From positions 62,001-126,000 of the forward strand of contig NZ_PYPS01000006.1 in NCBI RefSeq assembly GCF_003027925.1: DNA of 64,000 nucleotides, read 5' to 3'. Position 1 is the first letter of the stretch. Every line of letters begins with the position of its first letter. The DNA comes from Micromonospora sp. RP3T (GTDB lineage: Bacteria; Actinomycetota; Actinomycetes; Mycobacteriales; Micromonosporaceae). The notes below the pieces were generated by a model. The model saw only the letters and a list, made by a program, of their open reading frames with translations. It was not told the origin of the DNA and did not search any database. The translations under genes were made by a program, and so were the position numbers. Positions 1-8,529 of the stretch are shown here, in pieces.

Positions 1-411
1 GCCGACTCGCGCACCAAGCGTGACGGTCGCGCGATCGAGTTCGTCGGTGTGTACCAGCCGAAGGAGGACCCTTCGGTGATCGAGGTCCGGTCGGAGCGGG
101 TCCAGTACTGGCTGTCGGTCGGCGCTCAGCCGAGCGAGGCCGTGCAGCGTCTGCTGGAGCTGACCGGTGACTGGCAGAAGTTCAAGGGCCTGCCGGCCCC
201 GCCGCCGCTGAAGGTCGCCCCGGAGCGGGCCGACCGCAAGGCGGCGTACGAGGCCGAGGCGAAGGCCGCCGCCGGTGTGGCGGACACCCCGGCCAAGCCG
301 GCCAAGAAGGCCGCCAAGACGGAGGCCGCGAAGCCCGAGGCCGAGGCGCCGAAGGCGGAGGAGCCGAAGGCCGAGGCGCAGACCGGCGCCGAGTCCGGCG
401 AGCAGGCCTGA
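1..411 (+). CDS. rpsP: 30S ribosomal protein S16 (5' end cut by window)
   Basis: The frame is open from base 1 and reads [20 protein letters not shown], the conserved N-terminal half of S16 without its first residues; 136 residues are visible. S16 binds 16S rRNA in the 30S body. After the usual S16 core there is a tail of about 55 residues made almost only of Ala, Lys, Glu and Pro, an extension common in actinobacterial S16. The gene heads the classical rpsP-khpA-rimM-trmD-rplS cluster, and the next gene starts 1 base after its stop. A GTG at 49 is internal, because the homology begins upstream of it. Confidence 0.96.
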   Translation, partial: ADSRTKRDGRAIEFVGVYQPKEDPSVIEVRSERVQYWLSVGAQPSEAVQRLLELTGDWQKFKGLPAPPPLKVAPERADRKAAYEAEAKAAAGVADTPAKPAKKAAKTEAAKPEAEAPKAEEPKAEAQTGAESGEQA

Positions 412-412
412 C

Positions 413-646
413 ATGGCGCTGCGTCCCGCCCTGGAGCACCTGGTCAAGGGGATCGTCGACCACCCGGATGACGTCCGGGTGCGGATGGTCGATTCCCGTC
501 GGGGCAAGCGGCTCGAGGTCCGCGTGCACCCGGAGGATCTCGGCACGGTGATCGGGCGGTCCGGACGGACCGCCAAGGCGCTGCGCCAGGTGATCGGCTC
601 CATCGGCGGACGTGGGGTACGCGTCGACATCGTCGACTCGTACTGA
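413..646 (+). CDS. khpA: KhpA-type KH-domain RNA-binding protein
   Basis: A 77-residue single KH domain with the GxxG loop as GRSG in VIGRSGRTAKALRQVIG, followed by the beta strand VRVDIVDSY. KhpA partners KhpB/Jag in RNA binding and cell-elongation control in Gram-positives; its position between S16 and RimM is the usual one. The ATG at 413 is 1 base after rpsP stops, and the stop overlaps the rimM ATG, so it is almost certainly translated within the operon. The length matches the family (75-85 residues). Confidence 0.93.
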   Translation: MALRPALEHLVKGIVDHPDDVRVRMVDSRRGKRLEVRVHPEDLGTVIGRSGRTAKALRQVIGSIGGRGVRVDIVDSY

Positions 647-1185
647 TGCTTCTCGTCGTCGGCCGGATCGGCAAACCGCACGGCATCCGTGGTGAGGTCA
701 CCGTGGAGGTGCGGACCGATGAGCCCGAAGCACGCTTCGCCCCCGGTTCGGTGCTGGTCACCGAGCCGGGGGTGGTGCCGGCCGAGCCGGGCGCCTGGCG
801 GGTGCCGCCGACGCTGACCGTGGAGTCGGCGCGCTGGCACCAGGGCCGCCTGCTTGTCGTGTTCGCCGGCGTGGTGGGTCGCGACGTCGCCGAGGCGTTG
901 CGCAACACGCTTGTCGGCGTGGACAGCGCGGACGTCGCCGAGCCGGACGACCCGGAGGAGTTCCACGACCACCAGTTGGTCGGGCTCGCCGTGGTCACCC
1001 GGGACGGGGAGCGGCTCGGCGAGGTGGACCGCATCGACCACGCCCCCGCCTCCGACCTGTTGGTGGTGCGGCGTCCGGCGGGGAGTCCCGTGCTCGTTCC
1101 GTTCGTCAAGGCGATCGTGCCCGAGGTGGATCTCGCCGGCGGTCGCGTCGTCGTCGACCTGCCCGGCGGTTTGCTCGACCTCTAG
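646..1185 (+). CDS. rimM: 16S rRNA processing protein RimM
   Basis: A 179-residue protein starting [21 protein letters not shown], the RimM N-terminal signature, with a C-terminal PRC-barrel ([12 protein letters not shown] ... [14 protein letters not shown]). RimM binds S19 and assists maturation of the 30S head. The start ATG overlaps the khpA stop by one base (TGATG), and trmD follows after 13 bases. The normal order khpA-rimM-trmD supports the call. Confidence 0.96.
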   Translation: MLLVVGRIGKPHGIRGEVTVEVRTDEPEARFAPGSVLVTEPGVVPAEPGAWRVPPTLTVESARWHQGRLLVVFAGVVGRDVAEALRNTLVGVDSADVAEPDDPEEFHDHQLVGLAVVTRDGERLGEVDRIDHAPASDLLVVRRPAGSPVLVPFVKAIVPEVDLAGGRVVVDLPGGLLDL

Positions 1186-1198
1186 CTGGAGCCACCGC

Positions 1199-1987
1199 AT
1201 GCGCGTCGACATCGTGTCGATCTTCCCGGAGTACTTCGCCCCGCTGGACCTCTCGTTGATCGGCAAGGCCCGGGCGAACGGGCTGCTGCGGCTGGCCGTA
1301 CACGATCTGCGGACCTGGACCCACGACGTGCACCGCACGGTGGACGACACGCCCTACGGCGGCGGTCCCGGCATGGTGATGCGGCCGGAGCCGTGGGGTG
1401 AGGCGCTTGACGCGCTGGCCCCCGACGAGCTGAGCCCGGACGGCCACACGCTGCCCCGGCTGCTCGTCCCGTCGCCGGCCGGCGTCCCGTTCACCCAGGC
1501 GATGGCGCACGAACTCGCCACCGAGTCGCACCTGCTCTTCGCCTGCGGCCGGTACGAGGGCATCGACCAGCGGGTGCTCGACCACGCGGCGACCCGGATG
1601 CCGGTGACCGAGGTCTCGCTCGGCGACTACGTGCTGTTCGGTGGCGAGGTCGCCGTGCTGGTCATCCTGGAGGCGGTCACCCGGCTGCTGCCGGGGGTGC
1701 TCGGCAACGCCGGCTCGCTGGACGAGGAGTCGCACGCGCACGGGCTGCTGGAGGCGCCGCTCTACACGAAGCCGGCGACCTGGCGTGACCTCGACGTGCC
1801 CGAGGTGCTGCGCTCCGGCGACCATGCCCGGATCGCGCGCTGGCGACGCGACGAGGCGCTGCGGCGCACCGCGACCCGTCGCCCCGACCTGGTCGGCGCG
1901 CTGCCCCCGGAGAGCCTGGACCAGCGGGACCGGGCGGCGCTGGACCGGGGTGGGTTTCAGTCCCCGCCGGAGCATGTGGCAAAGTAG
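1199..1987 (+). CDS. trmD: tRNA (guanine(37)-N1)-methyltransferase TrmD
   Basis: A 262-residue SPOUT methyltransferase that makes m1G37 in tRNAs and prevents +1 frameshifting. The N-terminus [19 protein letters not shown] and the motif [13 protein letters not shown] are diagnostic. The AdoMet-binding trefoil-knot segment is [21 protein letters not shown]. The start at 1199 has a GGAG ribosome site 6 bases upstream; a longer open frame continues upstream but overlaps rimM and is not needed. Confidence 0.97.
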   Translation: MRVDIVSIFPEYFAPLDLSLIGKARANGLLRLAVHDLRTWTHDVHRTVDDTPYGGGPGMVMRPEPWGEALDALAPDELSPDGHTLPRLLVPSPAGVPFTQAMAHELATESHLLFACGRYEGIDQRVLDHAATRMPVTEVSLGDYVLFGGEVAVLVILEAVTRLLPGVLGNAGSLDEESHAHGLLEAPLYTKPATWRDLDVPEVLRSGDHARIARWRRDEALRRTATRRPDLVGALPPESLDQRDRAALDRGGFQSPPEHVAK

Positions 1988-2085
1988 AGGGGTTGCCGCA
2001 TCCGTTCACGCCGTGGGCGGCTGCGAGGACCCTCGACCGGGGCCGGCGTCGCCGGTCACCACCCGGGGGTCAGAATCACCCGTTC

Positions 2086-2106
2086 GCGCATCGACTGACG
2101 ATGCGC
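2086..2106 (+). promoter_or_regulatory. Hairpin in the rplS 5' leader
   Basis: In the 143-bp gap between trmD and rplS, GCGCATCG (2086-2093) pairs with CGATGCGC (2099-2106) over a 5-base loop, about 25 bases before the rplS ATG. A second small stem, GTGAG-CC-CTCAC, follows directly. It may be an RNA leader for autogenous control of L19, or simply a processing structure; the sequence alone does not decide. Confidence 0.35.
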
Positions 2107-2130
2107 CGTGAGCCTCACGAGGACGCAGCG

Positions 2131-2490
2131 ATGAACATCCTGGACGCCCTTGACGCCCAGTCGAAGCGCGCCGACCTGCCCGACTTCCGTGCCGGTGACA
2201 CCGTCAAGGTGCACGCGCGGGTCGTCGAGGGCAGCCGGTCCCGGGTCCAGATCTTCCAGGGCGTGGTCATCCGTCGCCAGGGTGACGGCCTGCGCGAGAC
2301 CTTCTCGGTCCGCAAGATCAGCTTCGGTGTCGGCGTGGAGCGGACCTACCCGCTGAACAGCCCGGGCATCGACCGGATCGAGATCGTGACCCGCGGTGAC
2401 GTGCGGCGCGCCAAGCTCTACTACCTGCGCGAGCTGCGCGGCAAGAAGGCCAAGATCAAGGAGCTGCGGGAGAAGCAGCCGGCGAACTGA
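2131..2490 (+). CDS. rplS: 50S ribosomal protein L19
   Basis: A 119-residue L19, which lies at the 30S-50S interface. It shows the family core [20 protein letters not shown], the motif [20 protein letters not shown] and the [17 protein letters not shown] tail. The ATG at 2131 follows GAGGACGCAGCG. An in-frame extension to 1993 exists but lies outside the L19 family length (about 115-120). Confidence 0.97.
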   Translation: MNILDALDAQSKRADLPDFRAGDTVKVHARVVEGSRSRVQIFQGVVIRRQGDGLRETFSVRKISFGVGVERTYPLNSPGIDRIEIVTRGDVRRAKLYYLRELRGKKAKIKELREKQPAN

Positions 2491-2628
2491 TCGACTTTCG
2501 CCACGCCGCCCGAGCTGCGCGGATGTCGTATCGACCGGATCGCATTACCCTGGTCGGTACGGGCGCAGCCGGACGGCGCGAAGCGGTCCACTGCCGCCCG
2601 TGGGGTCTTCGAGGAGACTCCCGGGCGG

Positions 2629-2634
2629 TAGTGT
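2629..2634 (+). promoter_or_regulatory. Possible -10 box upstream of lepB
   Basis: TAGTGT lies 27 bases before the first signal peptidase ATG, in an otherwise gene-free 171-bp gap. It resembles an actinobacterial housekeeping -10 (TANNNT), but the -35 region is weak. Confidence 0.3.
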
Positions 2635-2661
2635 CGTTTTCGCGGCGATCCGGAGAGTGGC

Positions 2662-3543
2662 ATGGTGCAGATGCTTGACGAGGACGGCACCGTCGATCCC
2701 TGGCGCCGGCGGTCCCGGCGTTCCCGACGGCAGATGCCGCTCTGGCAGGAGTTGCCGCTGCTGCTCGTCGTGGCGTTCTGCCTCGCGGTGCTGATCCGCA
2801 CGTTCCTGCTCCAGGCCTTCTTCATCCCGTCCGGGTCGATGGAGAACACGCTGCTCATCGGGGACCGGGTGCTGGTCAACAAGGTCGTCTACGACATGCG
2901 CGACCCGGTCCGCGGCGAGGTCGTGGTGTTCCGGGGCACCGACCGCTGGGTCGCCCAGGAGGCGCCGGCCCCGCCGACCAACCTCGCCGGCAAGGTCGGC
3001 CGCACGCTCGGCGACCTGGTCGGGGTCAGCCGCCCCGGCGAGAAGGACTTCATCAAGCGTGTCATCGGGGTGCCCGGCGACAAGGTCTGGTGCTGCGACG
3101 ACGGCCGGGTCGTGGTCAACGGCACGCCGCTGGAGGAGCAGGCGTACGTCTCCGAGGACTCCCCGGTCGACCTGCCGCCCAACCCGAAGGAGTGCCGCTC
3201 CCGGCAGTTCACCGAGGTGGTGGTGCCGCCGGGTCAGATCTTCGTGATGGGCGACCACCGGCTGGTGTCGCAGGACGCCCGCTGCCAGGGGCCGGTCCCG
3301 ATCGACAACGTGGTCGGCCGGGCCTTCATGATCGTCTGGCCGTCCGAGCGGTGGACCAGCCTGCCCGTACCCAGGACGTTCGCGGACCTGCCCCGCGCGG
3401 ACGCCGCGCCGGCCCGTCCGGTCCCGGTCGATCCCGACCCGCTGGGGGGTGTCGTCCTGATTCTTCCGGTCACGGCCACGCTGGCCGTTCTCCCGGGTTC
3501 GGGGCGACTGCGCCGCACCGGTGGACGTAGGCTCCTCCCGTGA
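2662..3543 (+). CDS. lepB: Signal peptidase I (first of two)
   Basis: A 293-residue membrane-anchored S26 serine protease that removes Sec/Tat signal peptides. After an Arg-rich cytoplasmic start there is one transmembrane segment (about residues 30-52), then the catalytic motif FIPSGSMENTL with nucleophile Ser59 and the general base Lys132 in DFIKRVIGVPGD; MGDHR follows near residue 196. It is longer than its neighbour because of a central insert (about residues 95-127) and a C-terminal hydrophobic stretch GVVLILPVTATLAVL that could be a second membrane anchor. The stop overlaps the GTG start of the second peptidase (GTGA). Confidence 0.95.
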   Translation: MVQMLDEDGTVDPWRRRSRRSRRQMPLWQELPLLLVVAFCLAVLIRTFLLQAFFIPSGSMENTLLIGDRVLVNKVVYDMRDPVRGEVVVFRGTDRWVAQEAPAPPTNLAGKVGRTLGDLVGVSRPGEKDFIKRVIGVPGDKVWCCDDGRVVVNGTPLEEQAYVSEDSPVDLPPNPKECRSRQFTEVVVPPGQIFVMGDHRLVSQDARCQGPVPIDNVVGRAFMIVWPSERWTSLPVPRTFADLPRADAAPARPVPVDPDPLGGVVLILPVTATLAVLPGSGRLRRTGGRRLLP

Positions 3544-4172
3544 TTGACGAGCAGACCGAAAAGCCGCGCAGCTCCTTCTGGAAGGAACTGCCCATCCTCC
3601 TGGGTGTGGCGATCCTGGTCGCAGTGCTGGTTCGTGCCTTCGTGCTGCAGACCTTCTTCATCCCGTCCCCGTCCATGGAGAACACCCTCGCGATCGACGA
3701 TCGGGTGCTGGTCAACAAGCTGGTCTACGACTTCCGCTCACCGCACCGCGGTGAGGTGATCGTCTTCAAGGCGCCCACCGAGTGGAGCGGCAACCCTGAC
3801 GGTGAGGACTTCATCAAGCGGGTGATCGGTGTCGGGGGCGACCACGTGGTCTGCTGCGACCGCACCGGTGGCCAGGAGCGGCTGGTCATCAACGGCAAGG
3901 CGATCGACGAGCCGTTCGTCTTCCCCGGTAACAAGGTGGCCGACCAGGACTTCGACATCACCGTGCCGAAGGGTCGGCTGTGGGTGATGGGCGACCACCG
4001 GGAGGCCTCCGGCGACTCGCTGGAGCACTGGCAGCAGTCCGGTGAGGACATCACCGAGGCCACCATCCCGGAGGGCGAGGTCGTCGGCCGGGCCTTCACC
4101 ATCTTCTGGCCGGTCGACCGGGCCACCTGGCTCACCGTGCCCAAGCAGTTCGACGGCATCCCCAATCCCTGA
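3540..4172 (+). CDS. lepB: Signal peptidase I (second of two)
   Basis: A 210-residue paralogue of the upstream gene, translationally coupled to it by a 4-base overlap. It has a single N-terminal transmembrane helix (residues 17-37), nucleophile Ser45 in FIPSPSMENTL, catalytic Lys93 in DFIKRVIGVGGD and the MGDHR box. It lacks the central insert and the C-terminal hydrophobic tail of the first copy. Paired lepB genes after rplS are usual in high-GC actinomycetes and may share or divide substrates. Confidence 0.95.
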   Translation: MIDEQTEKPRSSFWKELPILLGVAILVAVLVRAFVLQTFFIPSPSMENTLAIDDRVLVNKLVYDFRSPHRGEVIVFKAPTEWSGNPDGEDFIKRVIGVGGDHVVCCDRTGGQERLVINGKAIDEPFVFPGNKVADQDFDITVPKGRLWVMGDHREASGDSLEHWQQSGEDITEATIPEGEVVGRAFTIFWPVDRATWLTVPKQFDGIPNP

Positions 4173-4218
4173 CCGGAGCGCGTGGTCGTTCGTCGGAGGC
4201 GTCTGGCAGGCTGGTGCG

Positions 4219-4686
4219 GTGACCGTCTACACCCCTCGTCGCGCGGCCCGGGTGCTGCTGATCGACGCCGCCGACCGGGTGCTGCTGTTCGAGGGCAGCG
4301 ATCCGGGCCGGCCGGGGCACCGCTACTGGTTCACCCCCGGCGGCGGGCTCGACCCGGGGGAGACCCCGGCGCAGGGCGCGGCGCGGGAGCTGGCCGAGGA
4401 GACCGGCCTCCGGTTGGCGCCGGCAGAGCTGGGCGCGCCGGTCTGGTCGGAGACTGTCGAGTTCCCGTTCGACGGCGTCTGGTACCGCCAGGAGCAGGAG
4501 TTCTTTCTGGTCCGGGTGCCTGGGTGGGAGGTCGACACCGCCGGCTTCGACGAGGTCGAGCGGGTCAGCGTGCACGGGCACCGCTGGTGGGTGGTGACCG
4601 AGCTGGCCGTCACCACCGAGCGCTACTACCCGCCGGACCTGCCCGACCGGCTCGGCCGGGTGCTGACCGGGGGTGGCACGTGCTGA
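4219..4686 (+). CDS. NUDIX hydrolase
   Basis: A 155-residue protein with an intact Nudix box, GLDPGETPAQGAARELAEETGL, matching Gx5Ex7REuxEExGu. These enzymes hydrolyse nucleoside diphosphates linked to another moiety; the substrate cannot be named from sequence. The GTG at 4219 gives MTVYTPRRAARVLLID, the normal family beginning; the open frame extends upstream to 4042 only as overlap with lepB. It overlaps rnhB by 7 bases and is probably in one transcript with it. Confidence 0.88.
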   Translation: MTVYTPRRAARVLLIDAADRVLLFEGSDPGRPGHRYWFTPGGGLDPGETPAQGAARELAEETGLRLAPAELGAPVWSETVEFPFDGVWYRQEQEFFLVRVPGWEVDTAGFDEVERVSVHGHRWWVVTELAVTTERYYPPDLPDRLGRVLTGGGTC

Positions 4687-5528
4687 CCCCGCCGCGCACC
4701 GTGGTGCGCCGCGACGGCGGCCTCTACGCGTTGGAGCGGGCGCTGCAACGGCGCGGCTTCCGGCACGTGGCGGGCGCCGACGAGGCCGGCCGGGGCGCCT
4801 GTGCCGGGCCGCTGGTGGCCGCCGCCGCGGTGCTGCCCGAGGGGCGGCGCGGCGAGATCGACGAGCTGGCCGACTCGAAGCTGCTCACCCCGGCGGCCCG
4901 CGAGCGGGTCTACCACGAGGTGGTGGCCCGGGCCCTGGCGTACGCCGTGGTGATCATCCCGGCCGAGGAGGTCGACGCCCGCGGGCTGCACGTGTGCAAC
5001 CTGGCCGCGATGCGCCGCGCGCTCGCCTCGCTCGACACCCGGCCGGACTACGTGTTGACCGACGGCTTCGGAGTGGACGGGCTCGACGTGCCGGGGCTGG
5101 CGGTCTGGAAGGGCGACCGGGTGGCGGCCTGCGTCGCGGCGGCGAGCGTGCTCGCCAAGGTCACCCGGGACCGCCTCATGGTGGAGCTGGACGGACGCTT
5201 CCCGGGCTACGGTTTCGCCGAGCACAAGGGCTACATCACCTCGGAGCACAGTGCGGCGCTGCGGGAGCGGGGGCCCTGCCGGGAACACCGGTTCTCGTAC
5301 GTGAACGTGGCGGCCGTCTCCGGGCGGGACGGCCGGCCGCCGCGGGCCCGCCGCCCGGTGGGCGGGGAGCCGACGGCGCCGCTCACCGGTCGTGGGGCGG
5401 GGGGTCGGGACGAGCCGATGGAGCACTCCGGCCCGCCAGGGGGTACCGTCGGCGTGGCGTTGGGCGAGCAGCCTCGACCTCCGGTGTCGGTGGGGGAAGA
5501 TGTGGTCATGGAAGGCGGAGTGCGATGA
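4680..5528 (+). CDS. rnhB: Ribonuclease HII
   Basis: A 282-residue enzyme that removes ribonucleotides and RNA from RNA/DNA hybrids. The RNase HII signature is present: AGADEAGRGACAGP with Asp34-Glu35, the third acidic residue in VLTDGFGVDGL and the fourth in KVTRDRLM. The GTG start overlaps the NUDIX gene. The last ~65 residues, after YVNVAAVSG, are Gly/Pro/Arg-rich and low-complexity, an actinobacterial tail beyond the usual ~210-residue enzyme. The stop overlaps the next ATG. Confidence 0.94.
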   Translation: MLTPPRTVVRRDGGLYALERALQRRGFRHVAGADEAGRGACAGPLVAAAAVLPEGRRGEIDELADSKLLTPAARERVYHEVVARALAYAVVIIPAEEVDARGLHVCNLAAMRRALASLDTRPDYVLTDGFGVDGLDVPGLAVWKGDRVAACVAAASVLAKVTRDRLMVELDGRFPGYGFAEHKGYITSEHSAALRERGPCREHRFSYVNVAAVSGRDGRPPRARRPVGGEPTAPLTGRGAGGRDEPMEHSGPPGGTVGVALGEQPRPPVSVGEDVVMEGGVR

Positions 5529-5848
5529 GCGCGGAAGATCTCGAGAAGTACGAGACCGAGATGGAGCTGCAGCTCTACCGGGAGTACCGCGACATTGTCC
5601 GTCAGTTCTCCTACGTGGTGGAGACCGAGCGCCGTTTCTACCTGGCGAATCAGGTGGACCTGCACGTCCGCAACTCCGACGGTGAGGTCTACTTCGAGGT
5701 CGAGATGCACGACGCCTGGGTGTGGGACATGTACCGTCCTGCCCGTTTCGTCAAGAACGTCCGAGTAATGACGTTCAAGGACGTCAATGTGGAAGAGCTC
5801 GAAAAGCCCGACATCTCGCTCCCCGCGGATTCGGGCTTCGGCGGCTGA
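5525..5848 (+). CDS. DUF2469 family protein
   Basis: A 107-residue acidic protein starting MSAEDLEKYETEMELQLYRE with conserved aromatic motifs (FSYVVETERRFYLANQVDL, YRPARFVKNVRVMTFKDVN). It is the highly conserved actinobacterial protein found directly after rnhB; its function is unknown. The ATGA overlap with rnhB gives translational coupling, and a hairpin terminator follows. Confidence 0.9.
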   Translation: MSAEDLEKYETEMELQLYREYRDIVRQFSYVVETERRFYLANQVDLHVRNSDGEVYFEVEMHDAWVWDMYRPARFVKNVRVMTFKDVNVEELEKPDISLPADSGFGG

Positions 5849-5850
5849 GC

Positions 5851-5870
5851 CGGGCGGGCCGAACCGCCCG
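5851..5870. terminator. Hairpin between convergent genes
   Basis: CGGGCGG (5851-5857) pairs with CCGCCCG (5864-5870) over a 6-base loop, 3 bases after the DUF2469 stop and 15 bases before the end of the opposing oxidoreductase gene. There is no T-run, as is common in GC-rich actinomycetes. Confidence 0.5.
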
Positions 5871-5884
5871 CCGCCGGGCGCGGC

Positions 5885-6991
5885 TCACTCCGCCGGCACG
5901 ACCACCTCGACGCGCTGCACCAGGTTGTTCGCGAACCCACCCCGGTTCCACGGCTGCTCGACCGGCTGGGCCCGCCCCGAGGCGTCCGTCGCCCGCGCCC
6001 CCAGCACGTACCGCCCCGGCGTCGCCGTCCACGCCACCGACCACCGGCGCCATGCCCACCCGCCCCCGGTGGGCTCGTCCAGACGCGCCGGCGTCCAGGT
6101 GTCGCCGCCGTCGAACGTCACCTCGACCGACGTCACCGGCGCGTGCCCCGACCAGGCGCGACCGTCCACCGTGCACGGCCCCGGCCGCAGCACCCGCGTA
6201 CGGGACATGAAATCCGGGAAACCGGGCGGACGCACCAGCGCGCGCGGCTCGATCCGGGTCACCGGCACGCCCGGGTCACCGGCGTCGGTCCGCAGCCGGT
6301 AGGCCACCGCGTTCTGGTAACCGTCGAACGGCTCCGTCGTGACCCGGATGTCGCGCAGCCACTTGACGTGCGCCATGCCGTACCAGCCGGGCACGATCAG
6401 CCGCAACGGGGCGCCGTGCTGCGGCAGCAACGGAGCGCCGTTCATCTCGTACGCCAGCAGCACCTCCTCGCGCAGCGCGTCGGCCACCGGCAGCGCGCGT
6501 TGGTAGTCCTGCTCGACGCCGCGCTCCACCCCGTGGTCGGCGCCGGTGAACACCACGTCGACCGCGTCGGCGGACAGCCCGGCCTCACGCAGCAGCGGAG
6601 CCAGCGGGGTGCCCGTCCACTCGGCGTTGCCCACCGCCTCCACCAGCCAGGGCTGGCTGACCGGACGTGGATGCAGCAACGCCCGCCCGTTGCCGGCGCA
6701 CTCCAACGTGACCTGCCGGGTGACCCGGGGCCGGGCGCGCAACGTCGCCAGGTCCAGCCGGAGCGGACGTTCGACCGCCCCGGACACGGTCAGCGTGTGC
6801 CCGGCCGGGTCCACGTCCGGGATGTCGTAGTGGATGAGCAGGTAGTGCAGGCCCGCCGGCGTCACGTCGTACCGCAACGCCTCCAGCGGGATGCCGTGGT
6901 TGCGCGCGGCGAGCTGAAGCTCCTCGACGCTGATCGCCTCGTCCGGCCCGGCGACCCGCGAGGGGCGGCTGACGTCGTCCACAGAGGTCAT
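5885..6991 (-). CDS. Molybdopterin-dependent oxidoreductase, sulfite oxidase-like
   Basis: A 368-residue protein of the sulfite oxidase / SoxC group. The Mo-cofactor domain has RQVTLECAGNGR, holding the cysteine expected to ligate Mo, then GADHGVE, and LRLIVPGWYGMAHVKWLRDI. The C-terminal part is the immunoglobulin-like dimerisation domain (VEVTFDGGDTWTPARL ... WRRWSVAW). No haem b5 domain and no Tat signal are visible, so a cytoplasmic location or an unrecognised partner is likely. The ATG at 6991 overlaps the stop of the upstream methyltransferase gene; the open frame extends far further upstream without homology. Confidence 0.88.
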   Translation of the reverse strand: MTSVDDVSRPSRVAGPDEAISVEELQLAARNHGIPLEALRYDVTPAGLHYLLIHYDIPDVDPAGHTLTVSGAVERPLRLDLATLRARPRVTRQVTLECAGNGRALLHPRPVSQPWLVEAVGNAEWTGTPLAPLLREAGLSADAVDVVFTGADHGVERGVEQDYQRALPVADALREEVLLAYEMNGAPLLPQHGAPLRLIVPGWYGMAHVKWLRDIRVTTEPFDGYQNAVAYRLRTDAGDPGVPVTRIEPRALVRPPGFPDFMSRTRVLRPGPCTVDGRAWSGHAPVTSVEVTFDGGDTWTPARLDEPTGGGWAWRRWSVAWTATPGRYVLGARATDASGRAQPVEQPWNRGGFANNLVQRVEVVVPAE

Positions 6992-7638
6992 CGCTGCTCC
7001 AACTCGTCGTACCCCACGAACTCGAACATCCGCACCCCCGGGGCGAGCGGCCGGGGCGGGCCGGTGAAGCGGTGCGCGCCGACCCCCACCCCGTCGGCCG
7101 GGCTGCTCACCGCCACCGGCACGAAGCCCTCCTCGGCGAACCAGTCGCAGATGACGGGTACCAGGTCCGGCTCCCGCCGGTGCCGGGTCCACAGCACCGT
7201 GCCACCGGTGGCGCAGAGCGACGCACAGTGTCGCACCGTCGACCGGATGTCGTCGTCGTCGATATTGCCGAAGATGCCGCAGACCAGCACCAGGTCCGCC
7301 GGGACCAGGTCGGCGTAGCGGTCGGTCAGGGCCGCGTCGCCGGTGACCACCTCCACGCCGGTCAGCCCCGCCTCGGCGGCGGCCCGGCGGGCCGGTTCGG
7401 TGTTGCGCGGATCCAACTCGACCAGGCGGGCGGTCACGTCCCGCCCGCGCGGATGGGTGGCGAGCACCGGGATCAGGTCGCGGCCCTGGCCGGCGCAGAG
7501 GCTGATCGCGCGCAGCGGGCCGGGCGGCGCCGCGTCCAGCGCCTCGACGATCCGGTGCCGCACCTCGACGAGCCGCCGGGCCAACGCCGAGTCGGGCTGG
7601 TCGTAGTCGCGGTGCCAGGCGTGCCAGTCCTTCGTCAC
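6988..7638 (-). CDS. Class I SAM-dependent methyltransferase
   Basis: A 216-residue Rossmann-type methyltransferase with motif I as AISLCAGQGRDLIPVL, motif II acidic in ARLVELDP and motif III-like LVLVCGIFGNIDDDD. The substrate is unknown. It overlaps the oxidoreductase by 4 bases (ATGA), so the pair is one transcript, but no functional link is evident. Its promoter must lie in the 132-bp gap shared with the divergent M23 gene. Confidence 0.85.
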   Translation of the reverse strand: MTKDWHAWHRDYDQPDSALARRLVEVRHRIVEALDAAPPGPLRAISLCAGQGRDLIPVLATHPRGRDVTARLVELDPRNTEPARRAAAEAGLTGVEVVTGDAALTDRYADLVPADLVLVCGIFGNIDDDDIRSTVRHCASLCATGGTVLWTRHRREPDLVPVICDWFAEEGFVPVAVSSPADGVGVGAHRFTGPPRPLAPGVRMFEFVGYDELEQR

Positions 7639-7770
7639 GCGGCCAGCATAGGCGGATCCGCCCTAGCAGATCCGTTCCGAGTTCGGGCGTCGTCCACAAG
7701 CGGGTGTCCGTCCACAGCGTCGTCCGCGAGCGGTGGCCGGACGCCGGGCGGCGCGGGCAGAGTGCGCGGC

Positions 7771-8529
7771 ATGGCTACCCCGATCGGTCCCGCCGGTGCG
7801 GCCGTGCTGCTGGTGCTGTGCCTCACGCCGGGCCCGTCCGCCGAGCCGTCGCGTCGCCCGGCCCCGGCCGGCGCCGTACGTCCGGCGCCTCCATCACCGG
7901 CCGCGGCCGTGTCTCCCGTCGGGGCCGCGCCACCGGCGGTCCGGGCTTTCCCGTCGGCCGGAGCCGCATCGCCGGTAAGTCCACCGGCGTCGGCGGCCGG
8001 GGCGCCGGGAACCGGTCCGGCGGCACGTTTCCGGTGGCCGCTGACGGGCCCACCCCGGGTGGTCCGGCGGTTCGACCCGCCACCCCGGCCCTGGCTGCCC
8101 GGGCACCGGGGCGTGGACCTCGTCGCCGCACCGGGTGCCGAGGTGCGCGCCGCCGGAGCGGGCACGGTCCTCTTCGCCGGCGTGGTGGCCGGCCGGCCGG
8201 TGCTCACCGTCGGGCACGGTGCCGGGCTGCGTACCACCTACGAGCCGGTCCGTTCCCGGCTCGCGGCCGGCACCCGGGTCGACGCCGGCACCCCGGTCGG
8301 CGAGCTGCTCGCCGGCCACCCCGGCTGTGCCGTCGCGGCCTGCCTGCACTGGGGGCTGCGCCACGGTGACGACTACCTGGACCCGCTCGCCCTGCTCGGG
8401 CTGGGCCGGGTCCGACTCCTTCCCCTCGACCCGACGCCGGCCATGCCGGCCGACCCGGGCGCTCAGCCCTTGGCGAGCAGCGCGGGCAGCCGCACCGCCA
8501 GCCGGTCGTACTCCTCCGGGGTGTTGTAG
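7771..8529 (+). CDS. Secreted M23 family metallopeptidase (LytM-type)
   Basis: A 252-residue protein with an N-terminal hydrophobic signal (AAVLLVLCLTP), then ~70 low-complexity Ala/Pro residues likely spanning the envelope, then a peptidase domain. The zinc motifs are visible: HRGVDLVA (HxxxD) and CLHWGLR (HxH-equivalent, here LHWG). The substrate would be peptidoglycan cross-bridges. An M23 gene near rpsB is common in actinobacteria. The ATG at 7771 gives the signal peptide; the frame is open far upstream. Its last 67 bases overlap the 3' end of the opposing aminotransferase gene. Confidence 0.86.
   Translation: MATPIGPAGAAVLLVLCLTPGPSAEPSRRPAPAGAVRPAPPSPAAAVSPVGAAPPAVRAFPSAGAASPVSPPASAAGAPGTGPAARFRWPLTGPPRVVRRFDPPPRPWLPGHRGVDLVAAPGAEVRAAGAGTVLFAGVVAGRPVLTVGHGAGLRTTYEPVRSRLAAGTRVDAGTPVGELLAGHPGCAVAACLHWGLRHGDDYLDPLALLGLGRVRLLPLDPTPAMPADPGAQPLASSAGSRTASRSYSSGVL

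Noticed and set aside
49..411. GTG at 49 as the start of S16
   Set aside because: S16 homology continues upstream to base 1; the gene is simply cut by the window.
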